Assembly (NCBI GenBank): GCA_030247855.1
Contig: JAPDRN010000005.1
Span: 620,001-684,000, forward strand
Source: Knufia peltigerae
Lineage: Eukaryota > Ascomycota > Eurotiomycetes > Chaetothyriales > Trichomeriaceae
Reading direction: 5' to 3'
Length of the DNA: 64,000 bases
Positions within the stretch are counted from its first letter, which is position 1. Each line of letters opens with the position of its first letter. The position numbers and the translations under genes are program-made. Shown piece by piece: positions 24,782 through 34,619 of the stretch. Below the pieces are notes generated by a model. It was given only the letters and a program-made list of their open reading frames with translations. It did not search any database and was not told where the DNA came from.

Positions 24782-26565
24782 TCACATTTGTAGTTCGTCA
24801 CAATACTGTTCTAAGAGCGCACGAGCCTTTTCCGATCTCGGGATCATTACACATCCGAATGGCTCAGGAACACTAATAGGGTCACAGAGGTTAGATGGAG
24901 AAGAAGAGAGCGGGCGCCACCGGCAGTAGGACACAGAATATATGCATATCACTTACTTGGAAAGGCCGTTGGTAAAAGCCACGGCGGGCCTTATTTCGGC
25001 ACCATCAGGACCTTTGGGACATTTCATGTCCATCGTGGCCAGCAACGTCGAGACCATGATGTAAACACCAGCAGTAGCCAGCCACTGTCCTGGACAGACT
25101 CGGCGGCCAAATCCAAAGGGACCTTCGGGGAACGGTTCGCCCTTTCCGCCCTCTGAAATGGGGGCGTAACGATTCGGGTCGAACGTCTCGGGATCATCAT
25201 ACACGCAGGGATCATGTGTCATGGCGTAGGCGTTGGCAAACACGACCGAACCTCCTGGGATAAACATGCCCTTGTACGTATCGTCCTTGATGGTTGCGTG
25301 CGGGACGCCCAGTGGTGACAGTGGGTACCACCTCGTCGTCTCCTGGATTAGGTATTCGATGTACGGTAGCTGGTCGCGATCGTCAAAGGTGGGGAGTCGA
25401 TCGGTGCCGACGACCTCGTCCACCTGCTCGCGGGCATTTTTCAGGATTTCCGGATGTAGGAGTAGGTTCATGATGCACACCATCAGCGTCGACCAGGTGG
25501 TGTTGCCGCCTGCGATGGAGATGGCGCCAGCGGCTCCTTTGAGGTCGGGAATGGTGGCTTCGTTGGGTTTGGATCTGGCCACGTTGTCCATGTACCGTTC
25601 CAGATGAGTGCGCATAAACGACGGGAGTGTCGCCTTTCCGCTGAGGATTTCGGGTTCGGTGGCGTCCCAGGGAGCGTCGTGTAGGCGTCGGATGTAGGGC
25701 TTGGTCGAGCGGGCGTGCTCCAGGACGCCCAGTCTGAGCGGCCAGCTGGGCAGGTGTTTGAGCGCAGGGAAGAAGTCGACTATAGATGCCCCCGGCACAC
25801 CGCCTTTACCGGTGGCTTCCTCGGCATCCAGCGACATCTTGATGTACGGGTCGTCCTTTTGCGTGATCCCTAGACCAAAACCGATTCGCAGAACCACCGC
25901 CTGTGCGAACTTACGGAGCAGCGTGTCCCAGTCTTGTGGACTGTCCAGGATCTCTCGCACTGCCTGGCGGGCTTCTTGTTCTTGGATAGGTCTGTATGGC
26001 TTGCATGCTGACTGGGTGAAGGAGCTCTGCATCAGTTTTCGGTGAAGCTTGAATTTTGGGCCCCACCGGAGGAAGGTCAATGTTATGCCCCATCCCATGC
26101 TACGTGAGTGAATCAGTTTACGCAGTTCTAGACACGTCACAATGAGACCGAATACATACACTTCAAAGAGCACAAATCTTGGTCGGTCATTGTAGTTGGT
26201 ACCTCGCTTGTCGAGAAGGTCATGACATGCTTCACGGCTATTGAGCACAATGATCGGTCGACCCAGGATATTGAAAGACAGGACATCAGATTCTAATGAG
26301 ACGCAAATCCAGACGTTAGTCATGGGAGTACGAATGAGACCAGAGCTGTGATTGACATACTGTACTCCTTGCCCCACTCTGTCAATTGATACTCGGGATG
26401 AGACTCTGGGATAAGACGAAGGTGTCCAAGAATTGGTTCGCCCTTGGGCCCTGGTGGTAAAGGCAAGTTTGAACGTCGGAAAGCCTTTCGATAGCATACC
26501 ATGGCCACGACGACCAGTATGCCTATTCCCAAGGCAATTCGTGTCACTGAGAGTAGGCCAGCCAT
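24782..26565 (-). CDS. Cytochrome P450 monooxygenase (OrdA-like, microsomal)
   Basis: Four exons (26361-26565, 26160-26292, 24957-26099, 24782-24872) give 523 residues. An N-terminal membrane anchor (about residues 5-24) precedes the proline hinge LPLPPGPKGEPILGHL. The ExxR motif is in LIQETTRWYPL, the PERF region is FDPNRY, and the heme loop is FGFGRRVCPGQ with Cys448. The last short exon supplies the tail PRSEKARALLEQ typical of OrdA-like P450s; ignoring it would end the protein at a false stop inside a GTAAGT donor. The I-helix reads AGGNTT where most P450s have A-G-x-D/E-T-T, so the usual acid is Asn312. It diverges from the dioxygenase-like gene and should hydroxylate the pathway substrate in the endoplasmic reticulum membrane. 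Confidence 0.95.
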
Positions 26566-27261
26566 GGTTTCTATGGGACTGAAACGATCAATCGATGAAC
26601 AATCAACGAAGGCTTAAGGATTGATGAGAGGATATGCCATTATTGAAGGCTTCATTGGTCGGCCCTCTCAGCGATTAATGCCTAGTTTCCGATAATATTT
26701 TTGTGCCATATTTCAAACTGTAGACATGCGACTGGCTGTTGAATTACGCTTGGAATCGAACAAACCTACAAAACGTATCGGGAGCTTGAGATAATGGACA
26801 TGAAGATGCCGGCCGGTGACGGAGTTGCCGGATACACGGAAGCAACTTATTTACCGGCAAGAAGTGATCAACCAACATATTCTCTATAATTGTGCTAATA
26901 AATAAGTGGTACTCGTAATGCTTGTCAGCGGCGTGCCGGATATGTGCACTTATCATTTCTTGTGTGCCGTAGAGTCCCAGTTGCGAAGAAACCCCCCCGA
27001 GGCCTGGACGGCTGTGGACCCATCCACCTCTGCCGGCAAAAAATTGGGTCGCTCCTGATAGCGGTCTTGTGTAATGCGGGATCCCTTGCACCTATCGACC
27101 GTCTCTCGACGATTGCCTATGGCGAGGCGGAGGATCCAGCATGGTCATGCCGAAGTAACGCGACAGATGTGGCAAAGAATCCAAGTGCACAAAAGCTATG
27201 TGTTAAGAGCACGATTGTCTCGTTGAAGTCGGAACTTCCAGCCAGGCATGTCACTGCCGCA
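26566..27261. promoter_or_regulatory. Bidirectional promoter, P450 and dioxygenase-like gene, with clustered motif sites
   Basis: The P450 (start 26565) and the dioxygenase (start 27262) diverge from this 696-base gap. Sites: TGCCGGCCGGT at 26807-26817, TTGCCGGA at 26825-26832, TTACCGGCAA at 26851-26860, TGCCGGA at 26934-26940 and TGCCGGCAA at 27031-27039. Three of them fall within 54 bases. An open frame runs through the right part in phase with the dioxygenase. I take it as leader because family similarity begins only after the ATG at 27262. Confidence 0.6.
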
Positions 27262-28909
27262 ATGATCACAGCAATCCAACCGACGATTTCCTACGGGAGG
27301 ACCGCCCAGTCTGGCTTCCTTACCACGGCAACAGATTTGGATCCATACCCGTACCAGGTCGGCTATGGCAATCGGTTTGCGACCGAAGCGATCCCTGGAA
27401 CACTCCCTCAAGGCCGTAATACGCCGCAGAAATGCAAATACGATCTTTTCTCTGAACAGCTGAATGGCACACCGTTTGTGTCTGCTCGTTCCTCGCAACA
27501 ACATGCCTGGTTCTACCGCATACGACCGTCCGTTGCCCACCGACCTGTCACCATGTCGGTGGACAATCCTAACCTGGCGGCGTCGTTTGCTGTGAGTAAC
27601 CTAAGCACCAAATTCCTTCCGCGAGACCAGTCGTGGGGAGCATTCCCCATCCCCGACGACTCGGATCCCGTCGACTTCGTGCAAGGCCTCAAGACTATCG
27701 GTGGCCATGGAGATGCCATGATCAAGGAAGGTCTTGCCGTCCACACATATACGGCTAATCTGTCGATGGGCAAAACTGCCTTCTGCAACAATGATGGCGA
27801 CTTCTTGATCTTGCCACAACAGGGTCGTCTCGACATCCAGACTGAATTCGGTCACCTCATGGTTCGGCCTGGCGAGTTGGTTGTCATTCCAGCAGGTATT
27901 CGATTCAAGGTCAAGTTACCTGACGGTTCTGCTCGTGGCTATATCCAAGAGATCTTTGGCACCCATTATGAATTACCGGAACTGGGACCAGTGGGGTCCA
28001 ACGGTATGGCTATGCCCCGGGATTTCGAGTACCCTGTGGCAAGTTTTGATGTCGACCAAACTACCTGGACCATCGTCGTCAAGCTTGCAGGCCGACTGTT
28101 CGAGTACGAACAGGAGCACACGCCGTTTGATGTGGTCGCATGGCACGGCAACTATGCACCCTACAAGTATGCCACCGAGAAGTTTGTAAACTCGGCCACG
28201 GTAGAGAAAGAACAGAGCGACCCGTCCATCTACTGTGTACTGATGGCCAAGTCCAAGACTCCGGGCGTTGCGCTGACAGAGTTGCTGGTCTTCACGCCGA
28301 GATGGAGCGTCACAACCAACTCCTTCCGGCCACCATACTACCACCGGAATGTTTGCACTGAGTTGATGGGCATGATTTACGGAGAATGGAAGGGTTCAGC
28401 TACACTACTGGAGCCAGGTGGACTCACATACGAGCCCAGCCTAATGCCACATGGAGGTAAATCCTCCAGCACACGTGGACCCACTTCGTGATGCTAACCC
28501 AGCCCTGTAGAATCGTATGAACGATGGAGAGAAGCCACGACTACGGAGCTCTTGCCCGAGAGGATAAACGAGAATACTCTAGGTATGCTGACTTGGTGTC
28601 AGGGAAGCAGAGGCTTTGCTGACTTGTTTTCTCTAGCCTTCATGTTACACATCTCAGGGCACATTGCCTTGACAGACTTTGCTCTTGAAAAGAGTGGCAC
28701 TCTCCACGGTAGGATGCTGAAAAAGTAACTGAAGATTGGAGAGAAGCTAACTGGTCACGACAGAGATCCAAGCAAACTTTTGGGACGGTTTTGATGGAGG
28801 CTTCACCAAGCACATCGATCAGATAGATCGGGATTTGGATTCTGCAGGCCTCGATGGTTTGAGGCGGACGGACAAGGCACAGGAGGCAAAGGAGATTGAG
28901 AGCGAGTGA
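27262..28909 (+). CDS. Homogentisate 1,2-dioxygenase-like ring-cleavage enzyme (divergent paralog)
   Basis: Four exons (27262-28456, 28511-28582, 28637-28708, 28764-28909) give 494 residues, somewhat longer than the ~440 of true HGD because of a charged C-terminal extension. The cupin fold is recognisable throughout: YQVGYGNRFATEAIPGTLP near the N-terminus, WHGNYAPYKY, and FRPPYYHRN. The iron ligands are all kept: His361 in YYHRN, Glu367 in CTELMG and His397 in MPHG, with the same spacing (6 and 36) as His335, Glu341 and His371 of human HGD. The two residues that contact homogentisate in characterised HGDs (human His292 and Tyr350) align with Gln318 and Trp376. It is therefore probably an active Fe(II) ring-cleaving dioxygenase with a different substrate. 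No maleylacetoacetate isomerase or fumarylacetoacetase gene lies in the window. Confidence 0.93.
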
Positions 28910-29395
28910 TTGTATGAGGAAAAGGATCTGATATTGGCAGAATACGGTTGAAGAGCGAACATTTGTATGAAGTATCAACGAGCATCTCCCATGGGTTTTA
29001 CTCAATTAGCATCGCATCTGAATAATCGCAGACCTGGAGCCTGACACTTAGGTGCCAAACTCACCTAATCAGAGTAATGCCCACTGACTTTAATAGGGGT
29101 TCCTATTGGTGTCTAAACCCTGTAAGTCCTTATCATGGCCGGACTCTCGGGCCAGCCTATTCCCTACTAGGCTTCCCTAAGCGTTGTTTCTAGGGCGTCT
29201 CTCCGGTGCCACTTGCTCTGTCACTGCTGCCCCTCTTTTCTTCGAGTTCTAAATATTTAGTATCAAGATCTCAGCCTTCTCTGCCTCCTGCGGTTCCTGC
29301 TGCTTCTTTAAACAATGTGTCTCCAGTTGTCACCTCCCTCCAGGATTCATGCCTTCGGCCACTACCAATGGAGCTGCTGCCTGGACTCATACACG
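28910..29395. other. Intergenic region upstream of the Zn2Cys6 regulator
   Basis: This contains the 3' end of the dioxygenase-like transcript and the promoter of the regulator. The cluster motif is absent here, so the regulator gene shows no sign of direct autoregulation by that site. No gene is seen. Confidence 0.45.
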
Positions 29396-31765
29396 ATGAA
29401 CGGTCTGGTTGCCAGAGTGCAGAGCCCAGGCCACGAACAGCGGCCCAAGACAAGAAGAGCTGCCGTGGCCTGTCGACGCTGTCGTCGTTTACGTGTCAAA
29501 TGCCGGTACCTGTCCACCCACGAGCCTTGTGAGCAGTGCAGCCACTCCGGACATGACTGTGTTTTTCCTCAACGTGGTGAGCCTGACTATGACCGCGCGT
29601 ATCGACACGAGCGGCGACGAAAACAGCAAGTTCCAAATCGACAGACATCAACGAGCTGCGAGCCGATAGCTCTGCCTAGACTAAATACTTTCTCGGGCGT
29701 CAATGGATTATTGCGGGCAGAATCACGATCATCCGAGGCAGTCAATGAGAGCCATCAGAGGAGTCTCGCCCCTGGAGCCGATCTTGGTAGAGGACCAGCA
29801 ACACCATCTGAAGGGAGTGACTGGGATTTATTGCCTCCATTCGAAGAAGTGGTCGAGGGATGTCAAGTATTCACGACATCATATTTTCAACTTGGTTTTC
29901 TCCCTAAAACCAATTTCTTCGAAAAACTACATAAACGTAAGGAGGACATCAGTGTGTTTCTCCTCCTCTGCATCCTCAGCATCTCCGCGAGATTCACCCC
30001 CAGCCTCGTCGCCCGCTATGGAAGCGGCCAGAACGCCACAAACTGTTTTCTTCGAAGCGCAGCCAGTATGGTACCTGCCCACATGTACAAACCAAGCTTG
30101 GAGTCGATGCAAGCCTTCTTCCTCATGAGCCTTGCAGAATGGGGAAAGGGAGAGAAGGATCGAAGCTCCACGCATATGGGCATTGCTGTGCGTATGGCAG
30201 GTACCTTACGTCTTCACCGCGAGGAAACCTACTACCTTCCCGAAGGCGCTGCAGCTGACAAGGTCGTCGAATCGGAAGTAATCAGAAGAACATTTTGGAT
30301 GTTGCAGAATCATGAAGATTTGTTCTCGGGGCTTCACTCGCCTTCGTCGTTTTCGCTGGGCGACATCACTACCCTTCTGCCTTGCGAGGAACAAGACTTT
30401 GCCTTTGGCATAGCTCCATTTGAGAGGGCGGCGTTGATGGGCACACCTCCTGCTATCAAGCATGAAGAGCTTACCAAATCACCTTCCCGCTCCCTCTTTG
30501 CCACATTAATCCAATCTCACAATATCTGGGGCCAAATCGCACGCCGCGTCGCACACAACGAAGCAGCCGACCAGCAAGACTCTGCTGGACAGGCAAAGGC
30601 CTCAATGGCTCTGGGTAAAGAAGAATACTTGCGACTCTCTGCGCTGCTGAAAGATTTCGAAGAGAACCTTCCCCAGCGTCATCAATGGTCGGTATGGAAT
30701 CTAAGAGGTTTTCGGGCTCAGAGACTCGACTTGGCCTATCTCTCAGTGGTGATGATGATCCGACTAAGTACCATTATCTTGCGGAGGAGCCATGTTCTAG
30801 GCTCATTCAAAACCACCACCACCGGCAGTACCATCACCGCCAGTCCGATGATGGCACATGCACGCGTACATGGCTCTCGTTCTTCAGCTGTTGAGCATGA
30901 GACAACAAGCGTCACGGACGAGCTCTTCCATAATATGGTCATCTTGTACGACCAGATCGATGCATACTTTTCCATTCGCTCTCCGAATGAAGGATTTCCA
31001 GCTTTCGTTGTGTTTTGCATCTACATCTGTGGCTCGCTGGCCAACCATCTTCAAAAGAGCGACAAGGTTTTTTTTACCGTGGAGAACGCCCACGCCCGTG
31101 CCACCAAGATCTTGGAATCCTCCACGAAACTTCTGAGTGATGTGCAGGACTCGTGGCCCATGGCAAGAAGATGGAGTGATGCCTTACTGAGAGCCTACCA
31201 GAAACAAGTGATGACCAGCACAACGACACCAACAACTGCGACTGCTGCGGTCGGCTCTCAGCACGGCACAGTAAGAGGTACACATGGCGATACTGGTGGA
31301 GATAACCGCAGGAATGGTGCGAGTAGAGACAGACTGCCTCCTCCGCCCCCTGCTGTTGCTACTACTACCACTGTTATTGGTAGAAGCACGGTTCCACGCT
31401 CAGGCCCTCAGTCATCATCAATCCCTTACCAGCAACAACAGACCAGAGAAGACGATGATCTCGGAGATGATGGCAATTATGAAGATTATAACGATGACTC
31501 TGTTCTCCCACCGAGTAACCAGACGAGTCCATCTGGTGCAGTGGCTTACTCGGCACTACAGCAGGGACCTAGTGCCAGCGAGTCTCTTCTATCAAGGATG
31601 GCACGCGGAACGCAAACGATGGATAACGATGAAGCGAGAGACGTCGTATCTCAACACTCTCATGACCCTTGGAACGATATTTTCTCAGGAGTCTCTCTTA
31701 CAGACAATTTTGATTCGGAATTAGCATTCTACACGTGGCCCGGTGGAGAGGTTTGGGAAGAGTAG
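29396..31765 (+). CDS. Zn2Cys6 transcription factor, candidate cluster regulator
   Basis: A single exon of 789 residues. The binuclear zinc cluster is near the N-terminus with six cysteines at 26, 29, 36, 45, 48 and 55 (ACRRCRRLRVKC, then EPCEQCSHSGHDC), followed by a basic linker (RHERRRKQ). The middle (about 170-590) has the features of the fungal-specific transcription factor domain, including GKGEKDRSSTHMGIAVRMA and RRTFWMLQNHEDLFSG. The tail is low-complexity and acidic (DDDLGDDGNYEDYNDD), as in activation domains. Start choice: the ATG at 29396 sits just before the DNA-binding domain, and an upstream in-frame ATG at 29315 would add an unconserved stretch. Its position inside the cluster makes it the likely pathway activator. 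Confidence 0.92.
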   Translation: MNGLVARVQSPGHEQRPKTRRAAVACRRCRRLRVKCRYLSTHEPCEQCSHSGHDCVFPQRGEPDYDRAYRHERRRKQQVPNRQTSTSCEPIALPRLNTFSGVNGLLRAESRSSEAVNESHQRSLAPGADLGRGPATPSEGSDWDLLPPFEEVVEGCQVFTTSYFQLGFLPKTNFFEKLHKRKEDISVFLLLCILSISARFTPSLVARYGSGQNATNCFLRSAASMVPAHMYKPSLESMQAFFLMSLAEWGKGEKDRSSTHMGIAVRMAGTLRLHREETYYLPEGAAADKVVESEVIRRTFWMLQNHEDLFSGLHSPSSFSLGDITTLLPCEEQDFAFGIAPFERAALMGTPPAIKHEELTKSPSRSLFATLIQSHNIWGQIARRVAHNEAADQQDSAGQAKASMALGKEEYLRLSALLKDFEENLPQRHQWSVWNLRGFRAQRLDLAYLSVVMMIRLSTIILRRSHVLGSFKTTTTGSTITASPMMAHARVHGSRSSAVEHETTSVTDELFHNMVILYDQIDAYFSIRSPNEGFPAFVVFCIYICGSLANHLQKSDKVFFTVENAHARATKILESSTKLLSDVQDSWPMARRWSDALLRAYQKQVMTSTTTPTTATAAVGSQHGTVRGTHGDTGGDNRRNGASRDRLPPPPPAVATTTTVIGRSTVPRSGPQSSSIPYQQQQTREDDDLGDDGNYEDYNDDSVLPPSNQTSPSGAVAYSALQQGPSASESLLSRMARGTQTMDNDEARDVVSQHSHDPWNDIFSGVSLTDNFDSELAFYTWPGGEVWEE

Positions 31766-32189
31766 CTTAAAGTCACAGAGGGAATCAACACCACGACGCC
31801 GTGGATCGTGGAAGGAGGTGATCAGGATTATTGTATTTACCGCTCTGGACAATGGCGAATTACGGTTCAGAGCCGTATTGAGTACAGAGCTCGGCCGGAT
31901 TCAAGAGTGAATTACATTCTCCTGAGAGCCAACTAGATGCACATGTCACTTGAACTGTCTGGCGAGAATTTTCCAGTGCTTTGAAATGTGCTGCTCTACT
32001 GGAAAATCATTCTGTGCCTCTCCCCAATATAACCGGATAGGCTTATGGCAGAGAGAGGCAATAGCAATCGAGGGATCAATTCATAAATACATTGATACAG
32101 ACAGACACGGGTGACTAATTGACCAAACACACCAGCTAACGTTACCTCACTGACCCAACCCGCGGGTTCACCAATTCAACAGTAGTATT
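31766..32189. other. Convergent 3' intergenic region
   Basis: The Zn2Cys6 gene and the NCS1 permease gene converge here. Noncoding; nothing else is visible. Confidence 0.5.
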
Positions 32190-33962
32190 CTACCTCCCAA
32201 ACCATCGTTTCTCGAGTGTCCTCAAAACGAGGTACGTCAGAATACTCAACACCATGCCGACCTCGTACCCGATGTCGCCCGTCTTTTCCCCCACGGGACC
32301 CGTGTACCACGCCTGGGCCATACAGGGCACGATCAAACCAAAGGGGATCGTGACGGCCCCCACGGCGGCGAACCCGGGAGGTAGTTTGCCACCGACGTTC
32401 CAGGTCGAGTGGTCGTAGGACCGGAAATCGCCCCCGCGGAAGTACAGAAACTCGGTGCCCACCACGCCGATGAACACGGCGGCCCAGTAGGCGATCACCC
32501 CGAGGAAGTTCTCCAGCGACTCGATGAGCGTGTGGCTGACGGGGATGGCGGTGCCGATGATGACGCCCGTCACGACCACCGCGAAGACGTAGCGGGGGAC
32601 GCGGGCGAAGAGGGGCAACAGGATCTGAAACTGCACCGTGATGGCGTACAGCGTCCCCGAGATGTTCCCCATCAGGGAAAACGCCAGGACGACGGCGACG
32701 AACTTGCCGAAACCTCCCGTCGAGTTCATCATCTCCAGCATGACGCCGCCCGTGGAGCCGGCGTCAAACGCCTCAAGCCACGAGTCGTAACTCGGTACGG
32801 CACCGCCGATGGCCGCACCCAGGCACATCAACGGGATCGTGGGGATGAGGATACCGCAGTAGGTGTAGGTGAACAGACGGATCCTTAATCATCGACGAGG
32901 AAAAGTCAGCCTTTTGGTGTCCTTCTGTCACAAATCCCACGCGACCGTTGATGGTTGGAACATGACAGAAAAAAGAAGATAGGTAACAAGAGACAAAAAA
33001 GAATCTTCGAGCATTCTTCAAAGTTGCCAGCCAAGGAAAAAGAGGGTAAATAGGTACTCACTTTGACGTGTCTGGTGTGATGTAGACACTGAAATCCGAC
33101 GCCATGGTGGCCCAGGTCATGGTGTAGGCGGTGACGGTGCACGCAAAGGACAAGACGCCCTGTGCCGTCGCCGGCGCCGTAGGGGCCTGGTTCGACAACA
33201 ATCGGCCGCCACAACCCGTGGCGAATAAGATGGCCACCAACGAAGGGATCCAGGCCCACCGCTCGTACGTGTGCACGACCTTGTACCCCATGAAGGCGAT
33301 GGCCAGGGAAACGACGGAGATGATGACGATGCCGACGTTCCAGCTCAACGAACCTCCACTCACGGCCGACAAGGTCTGTCCCGCGACGATGGTGGAGACG
33401 ATGGCCCAACCGGTCGCGGTGGCCATGCTCATGACGGAGGCGACGGCCACAAAGTAGAGACCGAAGCTGTACCTGGCCTGGACGAGCTGTCTCATGCCGG
33501 TCTTGGGGCCCAGGATGCCGAACGCCGCAGGGGGGATGCCGCCCAGGAGGTTGAAGAAGAGGATAACGAGGCACGCCGCTTTGAGGCTCAGGCCCATGAA
33601 GAGGGTGCCGACGAGGCCGGTGGTGATGCTGTCCAGGAAACGACGAATTGTCATCAGCCCAATGATCTTCTTCCCCGGACCGGCGTTTTAAACGATCGGA
33701 GGCAACCAAAAACTTACGGTAACAAACTGAGGCTGAGAGTCCACCACAACGAAAAGATATTGACCGCCCTCGTGTCGGTACGTTGCTCGACGGGCACCGG
33801 CTCTATCCCTCGAAGTTCAACACCGAACGAGGTGACTTGTTTCCACCAGCCCGTCTGTACGCCCTCCTCTTCTGAAGGAGGGCCCGGAGCCTGCGTGACA
33901 TCGAAGGATCCCTTCTTCTCAATGTCGACGCCGCCATTGTCATGCACGTTCTGGGACTCCAT
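32190..33962 (-). CDS. NCS1-family permease (purine-cytosine/FcyB-like)
   Basis: Three exons (33718-33962, 33062-33628, 32190-32883) give 501 residues, normal for fungal purine-cytosine permeases. The first splice restores SLLPITTGLVGTLFMGLSL, where transmembrane helix 1 of the FcyB-like group begins. About twelve hydrophobic segments follow, with conserved GGIPPAAFGILGPKTGMRQL and MTWATMASDFSVYITPDTS. The family imports purines, cytosine and related nitrogen heterocycles by proton symport at the plasma membrane. It lies beside the cluster regulator, and three copies of the cluster motif occur upstream (34366-34495). That supports a nitrogen-containing cyclic compound as the cluster's substrate. 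The alternative is a housekeeping nucleobase carrier that happens to sit here. Confidence 0.93.
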
Positions 33963-34365
33963 CGAGGGACGGATTGCGCATTGGTCGGTGGCCGGGAAAT
34001 GGGACGGGAGAAAGGACACTTGAAACTAGTCCTAGGGAAGGAATATATGTGGACGGCACGCAAAGGGGGTGGTTTTTCTCGACGATGGACCGGGGGTGTT
34101 CTTTATGAATCCATTGTTATATCCAGACAAACCTCAATGTATTTCTTATTTCGAAGCAATCCAAATACACATCTCTCACTTCCGGTGTGTGTGTGTTCCC
34201 CTGCCCGAGCGCCAAAGCCCATCGTGGCTGGACCAAGGCCTGATCACTATCGATAACCAACATGTTGCCGCCAGCAAAGGGTGATAGCTCTAGGCTCTTC
34301 TGATGCGTAATGTAGATAAGTGGGAATGCCACAACTGGGTCCTGTTAGATACAGGCGTGATGAGG

Positions 34366-34495
34366 TGCCGGCTCGGCGAAGTAACCGGCAGCTGGGTTCA
34401 TTGTCCGTGAGTCACCCAATGACGGTGTTGCTGCGGAGGTATACGGGGTCCCTTCGTTTCTTATCAGTGGATGTTGTGGTCCCAGGAAACCGGCA
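34366..34495. promoter_or_regulatory. Candidate operator sites upstream of the NCS1 permease
   Basis: TGCCGGC at 34366-34372, ACCGGCA at 34384-34390 and ACCGGCA at 34489-34495, all variants of the TTGCCGGCAA motif, 400 to 530 bases upstream of the permease ATG. They link the permease to the motif-bearing promoters at 21, 22.7 and 26.9 kb. Confidence 0.45.
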
Positions 34496-34583
34496 CGGCG
34501 AACGTGGCGGAAAAGTCGTTATCTGTGCACGAATTACTCCGTATGGAAATAGATATGGATTGTTCGAGTGATATGAGTTCGAA

Positions 34584-34619
34584 TGCTCCGTACTACCAGT
34601 ACATGGAGAGTACGGAGCA
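34584..34619. repeat. 11-bp perfect inverted repeat around a TACGGAGTA-type motif
   Basis: Arms TGCTCCGTACT (34584-34594) and AGTACGGAGCA (34609-34619) are exact reverse complements separated by 14 bases. The loop itself contains the near-palindrome CCAGTACATGG. It may form a cruciform or bind a dimeric regulator; no gene flanks it closely. Confidence 0.9.

Noticed and set aside
24953..24960. P450 stop codon at the end of the long exon
   Set aside because: The stop lies in a GTAAGT donor. A short final exon (24782-24872) supplies the conserved C-terminal tail.
26944..27261. N-terminal extension of the dioxygenase-like protein
   Set aside because: The open frame upstream of 27262 lacks family similarity and overlaps the motif-rich bidirectional promoter.
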